Source: an uncultured Collinsella sp.
GTDB taxonomy: Bacteria; Actinomycetota; Coriobacteriia; Coriobacteriales; Coriobacteriaceae
Length of the DNA stretch: 14,456 nucleotides
Assembly: GCA_902470915.1 (NCBI GenBank)
Contig: CABRIB010000051.1
Location: 1-14,456, forward strand
Direction of reading: 5' to 3'
Made by a program: the position numbers and the translations under genes. The notes under the pieces are model-generated. The model was not told the DNA's origin and ran no database searches. It saw nothing but the letters and a program-made list of their open reading frames with translations. Below, in pieces: positions 6,957 through 13,512 of this stretch (the first letter of the stretch is position 1; every line of letters starts with the position of its first letter).

Positions 6957-8354
6957 ATGGAGCGTCCCTGCGCATGGAAAAAGTACACGCCACAGCAAGT
7001 CGAGGAGCTCGAGGAGCTTTGCCGCGGCTATAAGCAGTTTTTGAGCGAGAACAAGACCGAGCGCCTGTGCGTCAAGACCGGCATCAAGATGGCCGAGGAG
7101 GCGGGATACGTCGACCTGGAGACCGTGATCGCCGAAGGCCGCGAGCTCAAGGCAGGCGACAAGGTGTACGCCGCCAATCACGGCAAGGACCTCATGCTCG
7201 TCAACCTGGGCAACGCCCCGCTCGAGCAGGGCTTTAACATCCTGGGCGCCCACGTGGACTCGCCGCGCCTAGACCTTAAGCAGAACCCCGCCTTCGAGGC
7301 CGGCGACATGGCCTACCTCGACACGCACTACTACGGTGGCGTCAAGAGCTACCACTGGGTGGCCTCCCCGCTCGCACTCGTGGGCGTCATCTGCAAAAAG
7401 GACGGTACCACCGTCGACATCAATATCGGCGACAAGGCGGACGACCCGGTCTTTACCATCTCCGACCTGCTGATCCACCTCTCGAGCGAGCAGATGTCCA
7501 AGCCTGCCAAGGACGCCGTCGATGCCGAGATTCTCGACGTGATCGTGGGCGGCCGCCCCGTCAAGTTCGATGAGGACGACAAGGACGCCCCCAAGGAGCC
7601 CGTCAAGCAGATGTTCCTGGATATCCTCAAGGAGCAGTACGACGTCGAGGAGGAGGACTTCCTCTCCGCCGAGATCGAGGTCGTGCCCGCCGGCCCCGCC
7701 CGCGACATGGGCCTCGACCGCTCCATGATTCTGGGCTATGGCCATGACGACCGCGTCTGTGCCTACCCCTCCATGCTCGCCCAGATCAACGTCACCAACG
7801 TGGAGCGCACGAGCATCACGCTCATCGTCGACAAGGAGGAGATCGGTTCCGTGGGTGCCACCGGCATGACGAGTCGCTTCTTCGAGAACACCGTCGCCGA
7901 GATCATGATGCTCGCCGGCGAGGACAGCCCGCTGGCTCTGCGCCGCGCGCTCGCCCGCAGCCGTATGCTCTCCTCCGACGTGTCCGCCGGCTTCGACCCG
8001 GGCTATGCCGGCAAGTTCGAGACCAAGAACGCCGCCTTCATGGGTCGCGGCCTGTGCTTTAACAAGTACACGGGCAGCCGCGGCAAGGGCGGCTCTAACG
8101 ACGCCGACGCCGAGTATGTGGCCCTCGTCCGCGACATCATGGACGAGGCCGGCGTGGACTTCCAGACCTGCGAGCTCGGCCGCGTCAACGCTGGTGGCGG
8201 CGGCACCATCGCCTACATCATGGCCAAGTACGGCATGAACGTCATCGACTCCGGCGTTGCCGTCCTGTCCATGCACGCCCTGTGGGAGGTCGCCAACAAG
8301 GCCGACATCTACGAGGCATATCGCGGTTACAAGGCCTTCATCGAGCGAGCCTAA
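6957..8354 (+). CDS. M18 family aminopeptidase
   Basis: A cytosolic dinuclear-zinc aminopeptidase that trims N-terminal residues, often acidic or neutral, from peptides; M18 enzymes form tetrahedral dodecamers. The 465-residue length fits the family. Expected metal and catalytic residues are all present: H99 and D101 in GAHVDSPRLD, D264/D265 in GHDDRVCAY, E294/E295 in DKEEIGSVGATG, D341 in SSDVSAGFD and H440 in SMHALWEVANKAD. GGVKSYHW is another family segment. The ORF stays open about 196 codons further upstream, but that part is antisense to polA. ATG at 6957 follows GAAAGGAG and gives a normal N-terminus. Its role is likely peptide turnover, consistent with an amino-acid-fermenting gut organism (inference). 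Confidence 0.93.
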   Translation: MERPCAWKKYTPQQVEELEELCRGYKQFLSENKTERLCVKTGIKMAEEAGYVDLETVIAEGRELKAGDKVYAANHGKDLMLVNLGNAPLEQGFNILGAHVDSPRLDLKQNPAFEAGDMAYLDTHYYGGVKSYHWVASPLALVGVICKKDGTTVDINIGDKADDPVFTISDLLIHLSSEQMSKPAKDAVDAEILDVIVGGRPVKFDEDDKDAPKEPVKQMFLDILKEQYDVEEEDFLSAEIEVVPAGPARDMGLDRSMILGYGHDDRVCAYPSMLAQINVTNVERTSITLIVDKEEIGSVGATGMTSRFFENTVAEIMMLAGEDSPLALRRALARSRMLSSDVSAGFDPGYAGKFETKNAAFMGRGLCFNKYTGSRGKGGSNDADAEYVALVRDIMDEAGVDFQTCELGRVNAGGGGTIAYIMAKYGMNVIDSGVAVLSMHALWEVANKADIYEAYRGYKAFIERA

Positions 8355-8368
8355 CCAACCCTTCATCA

Positions 8369-8439
8369 GTTGCGGTGAAATACGGACTAAACTGGCCCAT
8401 AAACGGCCAAAACAGACCGTATTCCACCGCAACTTTTTT
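8369..8439 (+). terminator. Terminator after the M18 gene, palindrome family A copy 1
   Basis: Arms GTTGCGGTGAAATACGG (8369-8385) and CCGTATTCCACCGCAAC (8417-8433) pair at 16 of 17 positions. A second hairpin TGGCC/GGCCA (8393-8409) lies inside, and TTTTTT (8434-8439) follows. This is a convincing intrinsic terminator. It ends only 15 bases before the yaaA ATG. The outer arm word TTGCGGTGGAATA recurs at 9308-9369. Confidence 0.85.
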
Positions 8440-8454
8440 GGCAGAGGAGAGTCC

Positions 8455-9264
8455 ATGCTGCAGGTCATCATTTCGCCCGCCAAGCAGATGCGCGCGGCCC
8501 AAGATGCTTTTGAAGTCCTGGGCATCCCACCCTTTGTGCGCGAGACGGCTCGCCTCCACCGCGCACTGCTAGATATCGAGCGGAATGAAGGCAGCGGCGG
8601 CCTGCAGGCGCTGTGGAACGTGAGTGACAAACTGCTGGGACCTTGCCTCAACACACTGCATGAGTTCTGGCCCATCCTGAAAAGCGGCGATCTCGACAAT
8701 CCCGCACTCGCCCGTCACCTCTCCCCTGCCGTCATGTCCTATCACGGCATTCAATACCAGAGCATGGCGCCCGAGGTGATGGATGCCGCACAGCTCGACT
8801 GGCTGCAGGACCATCTGTGGATCCTCTCGGGCCTTTACGGATGCGTGCGCCCCTTTCATGCCGTTGAACCGTATCGGCTGGAGATGGGCGCAAAGCTTGC
8901 CGTCGACGATGCCCGAGGCCTCTACGCGTTTTGGGGCGACAAGCTCGCACGGACCATCGCTCCGGCGAGCTCCAACGCTACGATCGTCAATCTCGCCAGC
9001 GCGGAATACGCCAAAGCCGTTCTGCCCCACCTCACCACCGATGTCACGGTCGTCACATGCCTCTTTGGTGAAGGCATCCGCAACGGCAAGCCCATCCAGC
9101 GCTCGACCGCCAGCAAAAAGGCACGCGGTTCGATGGTCCGCTGGATGGCGGAAAACAAGGTCGAGGACGCCGCCGGTCTTACCGAGTTCAACCTTGGCTA
9201 CCGCTATGTCCCTGAGTTCTCGTCCCCAGACAGCATGGTCTTCATCAACGAACAGATGCCCTAG
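8455..9264 (+). CDS. yaaA: Peroxide stress protein YaaA (DUF328/UPF0246)
   Basis: YaaA is a cytosolic protein which in E. coli limits free intracellular iron during hydrogen peroxide stress and so protects DNA and proteins; its biochemical mechanism is not settled. The 269 residues are close to the family's usual 250-260. Family features: N-terminal VIISPAKQM, the central LYGCVRPFHAVEPYRLEMG, FWGDKLA, INLASAEYAK-like VNLASAEYAKAV, and C-terminal LTEFNLGYRYVPEFSSPDS. ATG at 8455 follows AGAGGAGAGTCC. A strong terminator sits immediately upstream and a related bidirectional one downstream, so expression needs read-through or a promoter I cannot see. It is convergent with the membrane protein gene at 9401-9922. 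Confidence 0.93.
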   Translation: MLQVIISPAKQMRAAQDAFEVLGIPPFVRETARLHRALLDIERNEGSGGLQALWNVSDKLLGPCLNTLHEFWPILKSGDLDNPALARHLSPAVMSYHGIQYQSMAPEVMDAAQLDWLQDHLWILSGLYGCVRPFHAVEPYRLEMGAKLAVDDARGLYAFWGDKLARTIAPASSNATIVNLASAEYAKAVLPHLTTDVTVVTCLFGEGIRNGKPIQRSTASKKARGSMVRWMAENKVEDAAGLTEFNLGYRYVPEFSSPDSMVFINEQMP

Positions 9265-9307
9265 AGCCGACACCCGACACTGACCCGCTCAGCCTTCTCT
9301 ATATAAA

Positions 9308-9376
9308 TTGCGGTGGAATAGTTCCTATTTGAGCCTTTTATCGCACAAGCAGGAACTATTCCACCGCAGCTTTTAT
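9308..9376. terminator. Bidirectional terminator, palindrome family A copy 2
   Basis: Arms TGCGGTGGAATAGTTCCT (9309-9326) and AGGAACTATTCCACCGCA (9351-9368) pair perfectly over 18 bp, with one further U-G pair (9308/9369) and a 24-base loop. CTTTTATG follows on the plus strand and ATTTATATAG on the minus. It lies between convergent yaaA and the membrane protein gene, so it can end both. Confidence 0.8.
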
Positions 9377-9400
9377 GATTTGGCCGGCTAGGCGCGACAC

Positions 9401-9922
9401 CTATTCTGCTAGACCGTCGGCCTTTGCAATCACGTTTGTCGAGCCGTCCTGATAGGTAATCTTGACATGCTCCACCTCGGACACCGCAACACCCGTCGGG
9501 GGCTCCAGACGCCATTCCGTCAGGGCGATATCCATGGTCGCGGGCACATCTCCTTGATCTTTGAGCTTCACCGTGAGCGTTTTGAGCGCCGCGTCAAACG
9601 TCACGCGTTCGATTTCTTCACCTGGAATGGACCCACCACTCAGCTGCAACTGCACAAACTCATCGCGCGGGTACCAATAATCGCCCGGAACGGCGAGCGT
9701 ATTGGCATTACCGCCAGTACTCCTCACCGTCATAATCGGTAGGCTATCATCAGCCTCGAACTCCCAGGCAGCGCCGCCGCGACCGCCAAACGTCCAAATA
9801 CAAAAGGCAATCACCAACACGGCAAGCACCGCAAAACCAATCGCGACAAGGCCATGGTGCGCACGGCTTTCCTCGGCCGATACATCCCATTGCGTCTCTC
9901 GATATAGATGCTTGTCTTCCAT
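9401..9922 (-). CDS. Hypothetical single-pass membrane protein, 173 aa
   Basis: I do not recognise a named family. The first 23 residues are polar and charged (MEDKHLYRETQWDVSAEES), followed by one hydrophobic helix at about 24-45 (GLVAIGFAVLAVLVIAFCIWTF), then about 125 residues with alternating polar and hydrophobic positions that suggest a beta-rich domain. There is no signal peptidase or lipobox motif, so a cytoplasmic N-terminus with an exported C-terminal domain is likely. ATG at 9922 follows an excellent ribosome binding site (GGGGAGGCGAAC). An upstream in-frame extension would run antisense to thiC and is rejected. It is divergent from the TPP riboswitch/thiC unit and ends near the shared terminator with yaaA. 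Confidence 0.82.
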   Translation of the reverse strand: MEDKHLYRETQWDVSAEESRAHHGLVAIGFAVLAVLVIAFCIWTFGGRGGAAWEFEADDSLPIMTVRSTGGNANTLAVPGDYWYPRDEFVQLQLSGGSIPGEEIERVTFDAALKTLTVKLKDQGDVPATMDIALTEWRLEPPTGVAVSEVEHVKITYQDGSTNVIAKADGLAE

Positions 9923-9947
9923 GTTCGCCTCCCCACAGGCACGCTTG

Positions 9948-9978
9948 TTGGCCCAATCGTACCCATTCAGGCTATACT
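9948..9978 (+). promoter_or_regulatory. Probable thiC promoter
   Basis: TATACT at 9973-9978 is a good -10. TTGGCC at 9948-9953 is a fair -35, though the spacer is 19 bases. Transcription would start near 9985, about 10 bases before the TPP aptamer, which is the expected arrangement. Confidence 0.5.
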
Positions 9979-9994
9979 TGAGCCCACCACATAA

Positions 9995-10089
9995 ACGGGG
10001 AGCTTGCAGGACAAGACGGCAGGCTGAGACTGGGCGCGCCCGCCCTGACCCGCAAACCTGATATGGGTAATGCCAACGAAGGGAGCCGT
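9995..10089 (+). promoter_or_regulatory. TPP riboswitch (THI box)
   Basis: All conserved parts are visible in order: closing stem P1 ACGG (9995-9998) with CCGT (10086-10089), GGGGAGC, the pyrimidine-sensing loop GGCTGAGA (10022-10029), a variable GC-rich P3 arm, CTGACCCG, then AACCTGATATGGGTAATGCC and AACGAAGGGAG. Binding thiamin pyrophosphate stabilises P1. The Shine-Dalgarno for thiC (GAAGGGAG, 10078-10085) is itself part of the aptamer's 3' side, so ligand binding should directly hide it. I see no separate expression platform or terminator before the ATG at 10094, which argues for translational control. Confidence 0.96.
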
Positions 10090-10093
10090 GCCA

Positions 10094-11428
10094 ATGAGCA
10101 CACAGACCGAGCCCAAGCTCGTCACGCAAATCGACTTCGCCCGCGCCGGGCAGATCACACCGCAGATGAAGGAGGTCGCCGAGCGCGAGCATCGCGACCC
10201 CGAGTACATCCGCGAGCGCGTGGCCGACGGCCGCATCGCCATTCCCGCCAACATCGTGCACATCGAAAAGGGCATGCACGCCTTTGGCGTCGGTGAGGGC
10301 TTGTCCACCAAGGTCAACGTGAACCTGGGCATCTCGGGCGACAAGGCCGATGCCGCCGAGGAATGGAAGAAGGTCAAGATCGCCGAGGACTTTGGCGCCG
10401 ACGCCATCATGGACCTCTCCAACTCGGGCAAGACACGTCAGTTCCGCCAGCAGCTCATCGACGAGACGCCGCTCATGGTAGGCACCGTCCCCATGTACGA
10501 CGCCATCGGCTACATGGAAAAGCCGCTGGTCAAGCTCACCAAGGACGACCTGTTCGAAGTCGTGCGCGCGCATGCCGAGGACGGCGTGGACTTTATGACC
10601 ATCCACTGCGGCATAAACAAGTCGGTCACCAAGACCTTTAAGGAGACCGGCCGCCTGATGAACATCGTGAGCCGTGGCGGCTCACTGCTGTTTGGCTGGA
10701 TGGAGGTCACCGGTAACGAGAACCCATTCTATGAGTTCTACGACGAGTTGCTCGAGATTTGCCACGAGTACGACGTGACGATTTCGCTCGGCGACTCCTG
10801 CCGCCCGGGCTGCCTCTACGACTCCAACGACGCCACCGAGACCGCTGAGATGATCGAGCTGGGCAAGCTGTGCAAGCGCGCTTGGGCCGCCGGCGTCCAG
10901 GTCATGGTCGAGGGCCCGGGTCACATGGCGCTCGACGAGATCGCCGCCAACATGAAACTGCAGAAGCGCCTGTGCCACAATGCTCCGTTCTATGTGCTCG
11001 GGCCGCTGGTGACCGATATCGGCGTGGGTTACGACCACATCACCGCCGCCATCGGCGGCGCCATCTCCGCCAGCTCCGGTGCCGACTTCCTGTGCTACGT
11101 GACACCAGCCGAGCACCTGTGCCTGCCTAACGCTCAGGATGTGCTCGACGGCCTCATGGCCACCAAGATCGCCGCACACGCCGCCGATATCGCCAAGAAG
11201 GTGCCCCACGTCCGCGACATGGACGACAAGATGGGCCAGGCACGTCGCAAGCTCGACTGGGACGCCATGTGGAAGTGCGCGCTCGACCCGGTTACGGGCA
11301 AGAAGCGCTACGAGGAGTCCCCCGCCGCCACCGAGGGCACTTGCACCATGTGTGGCAAGATGTGCGCCGTCCGCACCGTCAACAAGGTGTTCGAAGGCAC
11401 GACGATCGACCTCGGCATGGAGGACTAG
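10094..11428 (+). CDS. thiC: Phosphomethylpyrimidine synthase ThiC
   Basis: A radical SAM enzyme that rearranges aminoimidazole ribotide into HMP phosphate, the pyrimidine half of thiamin. At 444 residues it is the short form (clostridial/archaeal type) without the N-terminal extension of the 630-residue E. coli protein. Visible features include IPANIVHIEKGM, GTVPMYDAI, DFMTIHCGINK, SRGGSLLFGWM, SLGDSCRPGC, VEGPGHMALDE, and the C-terminal iron-sulfur motif CTMCGKMC (C417, C420, C424; CX2CX3C). ATG at 10094 was preferred to one 24 bases upstream because GAAGGGAG lies 8 bases before it and the earlier ATG is inside the riboswitch. It is under the TPP riboswitch at 9995-10089, with thiD 183 bases downstream. 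Confidence 0.97.
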   Translation: MSTQTEPKLVTQIDFARAGQITPQMKEVAEREHRDPEYIRERVADGRIAIPANIVHIEKGMHAFGVGEGLSTKVNVNLGISGDKADAAEEWKKVKIAEDFGADAIMDLSNSGKTRQFRQQLIDETPLMVGTVPMYDAIGYMEKPLVKLTKDDLFEVVRAHAEDGVDFMTIHCGINKSVTKTFKETGRLMNIVSRGGSLLFGWMEVTGNENPFYEFYDELLEICHEYDVTISLGDSCRPGCLYDSNDATETAEMIELGKLCKRAWAAGVQVMVEGPGHMALDEIAANMKLQKRLCHNAPFYVLGPLVTDIGVGYDHITAAIGGAISASSGADFLCYVTPAEHLCLPNAQDVLDGLMATKIAAHAADIAKKVPHVRDMDDKMGQARRKLDWDAMWKCALDPVTGKKRYEESPAATEGTCTMCGKMCAVRTVNKVFEGTTIDLGMED

Positions 11429-11524
11429 TCTCTTCGCCGCAATCTCCTTTTAACATCGAGTCGGTGCCCGCCAATTGTTGACGTGTGAACATTTGCCTGC
11501 ATTTGCGTAAAAATTGCATCTCGC

Positions 11525-11560
11525 GCCCGGGTTCGGCATATCGCCGGCCTGGGCATCTTT
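11525..11560 (+). terminator. Probable thiC terminator
   Basis: GCCCGGGT (11525-11532) pairs with GCCTGGGC (11547-11554) including wobbles. CGGC/GCCG stacks inside with a one-base bulge and an ATATC loop. ATCTTT follows, a weak U-tract that runs directly into the TATAAT of the next promoter. Confidence 0.5.
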
Positions 11561-11565
11561 ATAAT
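11560..11565 (+). promoter_or_regulatory. Probable -10 of a thiD promoter
   Basis: A perfect TATAAT, 46 bases before the thiD ATG. The -35 position (about 11537-11542, CATATC) is poor. I saw no second TPP riboswitch here: neither CTGAGA nor the CCTGAT element is present. thiD may therefore escape the riboswitch unless thiC transcripts read through. Confidence 0.5.
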
Positions 11566-11611
11566 GCGGGGTAATAGACCCATTTGAATCCGACCAGACA
11601 AGGGAGCGAAC

Positions 11612-12442
11612 ATGGATCGCAGCAAGGTACCTGCCGTTCTATCCATCGCAGGATCCGATTCCAGCGGTGGCGCCGGCATTCAGGCCGACATTAAGACCAT
11701 CACGGCGCACCGTCTGTATGCCGAGACAGCCATCACGGCCATCACCGCACAAAACACGCTCGGTGTCACCGCCGTGCAGAATATCTCCCCGGATATTGTC
11801 GCGACGCAGATTGACGCCGTCTTTGACGATATTCGACCCAGCGCCGTCAAGATCGGCATGGTCTCCTCTGCCGAGATTATCGAGGTTATCGCCGACCGCC
11901 TGAGCGCATGGAACGCACGAAATATCGTCGTCGACCCCGTCATGGTCGCCACCTCGGGCGCTCGCCTCATTGCCGAGGACGCCGCTGAGGCGCTCACGCG
12001 TCGCCTGTTCCCGCTGGCGACCGTCATCACGCCCAACATTCCCGAGGCCATGGCGCTGCTCGACTACGAGGTCGATTCCGAGCGCACGCAGCAAAACGCT
12101 GCCATGCTCCTCACCCGCCGCTTTGGCTGCGCGTCCCTCGTTAAGGGCGGACATTTTGTCAACGAGGCCAACGATGTGCTAGCAGAGCCCGCGCCGCTCG
12201 ATGACGAGGGCAACCACCTGGGCGATCCGCTCACCACGTGGTTCCGCCACAAGCGCATCGAGACCGGCAACACGCATGGCACCGGTTGCACGCTTTCGTC
12301 CGCCATCGCCTGCGCATTGGCACAGGGCATGGATCTTGCCGACGCCGTCAACGCCGGCAAGGCCTACCTAACCGGAGCTCTCGCCGCCGGCTTTGACATG
12401 GGCAAAGGTTCCGGCCCCGTCAACCATATGTGGCAATATTAA
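11612..12442 (+). CDS. thiD: Hydroxymethylpyrimidine/phosphomethylpyrimidine kinase
   Basis: A ribokinase-family kinase that phosphorylates HMP and then HMP phosphate to HMP pyrophosphate, the substrate joined to the thiazole by ThiE. Its 276 residues match the family (about 260-275). Visible: SIAGSDSSGGAGIQADIKT (residues 11-29) forming the substrate site, VKIGM, VVDPVMVATSG, ITPNIPEA, LVKGGH, and the anion hole HGTGCTLSSA with G223, G225 and the conserved C226. ATG at 11612 follows AGGGAGCGAAC. It directly uses the product of upstream thiC. No thiE, thiM or HMP transporter is in the window. The 12188-12240 segment lengthens a surface loop relative to minimal ThiD. Confidence 0.96.
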   Translation: MDRSKVPAVLSIAGSDSSGGAGIQADIKTITAHRLYAETAITAITAQNTLGVTAVQNISPDIVATQIDAVFDDIRPSAVKIGMVSSAEIIEVIADRLSAWNARNIVVDPVMVATSGARLIAEDAAEALTRRLFPLATVITPNIPEAMALLDYEVDSERTQQNAAMLLTRRFGCASLVKGGHFVNEANDVLAEPAPLDDEGNHLGDPLTTWFRHKRIETGNTHGTGCTLSSAIACALAQGMDLADAVNAGKAYLTGALAAGFDMGKGSGPVNHMWQY

Positions 12443-12456
12443 GATTCGCAGCCCAA

Positions 12457-12492
12457 AACCACCACAAAGGGGCAGGCACCTTTGTGGTGGTT
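12457..12492. terminator. 14-bp perfect hairpin after thiD
   Basis: AACCACCACAAAGG (12457-12470) and CCTTTGTGGTGGTT (12479-12492) around the 8-base loop GGCAGGCA, starting 15 bases after the thiD stop. There is no U-tract on the plus strand. On the minus strand TTTTGGG overlaps the stem end. It probably ends thiD mRNA or protects its 3' end. It could also be another dispersed palindrome, since CACCTTTGTGG-type hairpins seem common in this lineage (memory only). Confidence 0.6.
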
Positions 12493-12502
12493 CCCACAAA
12501 TA

Positions 12503-12557
12503 TCTCGATCTGTAACAGTTAGAGTCCATTTTTCGGCCCACCTGTTACAGATCGAGA
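12503..12557 (+). repeat. Palindromic unit B1 of a three-unit array
   Basis: Perfect 16-bp arms TCTCGATCTGTAACAG (12503-12518) and CTGTTACAGATCGAGA (12542-12557) around a 24-base or shorter loop containing TTTTTCGGCC. It is the first of three units of identical 55-bp span starting at 12503, 12583 and 12664 between thiD and the SGNH gene. No coding capacity is seen. Confidence 0.9.
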
Positions 12558-12582
12558 CATTCAAATTCAGCTGAGAAGATAA

Positions 12583-12637
12583 TCTCGATCTGTAACAGTA
12601 ACTCGGCAAAATCGACCCTAGATGTTACAGATCGAGA
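12583..12637 (-). repeat. Palindromic unit B2, loop inverted
   Basis: Perfect 15-bp arms TCTCGATCTGTAACA (12583-12597) and TGTTACAGATCGAGA (12623-12637). Its loop resembles those of units 1 and 3 only when reverse-complemented (CTAG near the arm, then a TTTT run and GCC), so I place it on the opposite strand. Confidence 0.9.
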
Positions 12638-12663
12638 CAAACGACCGATATCGACCTGAATAA

Positions 12664-12718
12664 TCTCAATCTGTAACATCTAGCCCGTTTTCGGCCTTCG
12701 TACTGTTACAGATCAAGA
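12664..12718 (+). repeat. Palindromic unit B3, arms decayed at CG
   Basis: Arms TCTCAATCTGTAACA (12664-12678) and TGTTACAGATCAAGA (12704-12718), loop with CTAG and TTTTCGGCC. Relative to units 1 and 2 both arms carry G to A inside the CG dinucleotide, which creates two adjacent mismatches in an otherwise perfect stem. All three units share a TA(A)TCTC left border, and units 2 and 3 share an AGACAAAC right border. Confidence 0.88.
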
Positions 12719-12774
12719 CAAACAAACGAAACAAGCCGCCGCAAGGGGAACTTTTGTACCGCTTTGGGGCTGCA

Positions 12775-13434
12775 CTACTCACCGAGCATCTCTTGGAGCT
12801 TGGCTGCCACGGCATGTCCCAAGCTCTCGTGGCTCTCGGGCATCATGTGCAGATAATCGATATCGCCCGGCTCGGCAAAATCGGCGGCATTCAAAAAGTC
12901 GCAGCCAAACTGCTCAGCCACATGCGCGTAGTACTCACCAAAATGTTCCGAGGCTTCTACGGAATGCTCGTCAAAATCGGTCATATATACGTCGGCGATC
13001 TGCGGCTTAATCTTGATAGGCGCCATCAGCAGAATCCGTGGGCAGGGCGCGGCATCGGTCCAGGCAAACGCACGGACGGCGCGAATCAACGCCATGGCGC
13101 CGCGGGCAATATCGGAGGCCGTCACGCCAAAGACCGTCTTGCAGTCGTTGGTGCCCAGCATAATCACGATCGCATCCAGCGGCTTATGGGCCTCGAGCAG
13201 CATCGGCAGCGCGCGAATGCCGTTGAGGTTGGTGTCCAGATGGCACATATCGTCGCGCACCGTCGTGCGACCATTTAGGCCTTCCTCAATCACATGCCAA
13301 CCCTCACCCAGGTCACGCTGCACCACACCGCACCAGCGCACATCCTGCGCATAGCGCACTGCGGTGCTGTCGCGCATACCTGCCGGATCGTAGCCATAGG
13401 TATTGCTGTCGCCAAAGCACAGAACGTTTTTCAT
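12775..13434 (-). CDS. SGNH/GDSL hydrolase, arylesterase-like
   Basis: A serine esterase or lipase of the SGNH fold, 219 residues, with no signal peptide and so probably cytosolic. Block I is FGDSNTYGYDP with nucleophile S10, block II is EEGLNGRTTV (oxyanion Gly), block III is MLGTNDCK with N96, and block V is DYLHMMPESH with D193 and H196. The set IEEGLNGRTTV plus IMLGTND resembles the arylesterase-like subfamily; the natural substrate is unknown (acetylated sugars or small esters are common). ATG at 13434 follows AAAGGAAGGGC. The upstream minus-strand gene ends 78 bases before it with its own terminator, so it is likely transcribed separately. Confidence 0.93.
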   Translation of the reverse strand: MKNVLCFGDSNTYGYDPAGMRDSTAVRYAQDVRWCGVVQRDLGEGWHVIEEGLNGRTTVRDDMCHLDTNLNGIRALPMLLEAHKPLDAIVIMLGTNDCKTVFGVTASDIARGAMALIRAVRAFAWTDAAPCPRILLMAPIKIKPQIADVYMTDFDEHSVEASEHFGEYYAHVAEQFGCDFLNAADFAEPGDIDYLHMMPESHESLGHAVAAKLQEMLGE

Positions 13435-13453
13435 CGTAAGCCCTTCCTTTAGT

Positions 13454-13487
13454 AAAAAGCCGACGGGAGCAGCCCCTCCCGCCGGCT
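13454..13487 (-). terminator. Intrinsic terminator of the PARG-like gene
   Basis: On the minus strand AGCCGGCGGGAG pairs with CTCCCGTCGGCT (12 bp with one G-U), loop GGGCTG, followed by TTTTAC (the stem's last T plus four more). It lies 25 bases after the stop of the upstream gene and just before the SGNH ribosome binding site. Confidence 0.9.
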
Positions 13488-13512
13488 CGACCTATCTGTC
13501 GGCACGTACCGA

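Noticed and set aside
7269..8699. 476-codon minus-strand frame across the M18 gene and into yaaA
   Set aside because: Antisense shadow with no ribosome binding site and no recognisable motif; both plus-strand genes have full family motifs.
9923..10606. Upstream extension of the 9401-9922 membrane protein gene
   Set aside because: It would cross the TPP riboswitch and the start of thiC on the opposite strand. The internal ATG at 9922 has an excellent ribosome binding site.
11429..11611. Second TPP riboswitch upstream of thiD
   Set aside because: The CTGAGA loop and CCTGAT element are absent; only a hairpin and a TATAAT are seen.
12503..12718. CRISPR array or integron attC array
   Set aside because: The units are palindromic with an inverted middle copy, and spacers and repeats do not alternate as in CRISPR. 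The arms do not fit the attC core RYYYAAC/GTTRRRY, and no cas or integrase gene is present.
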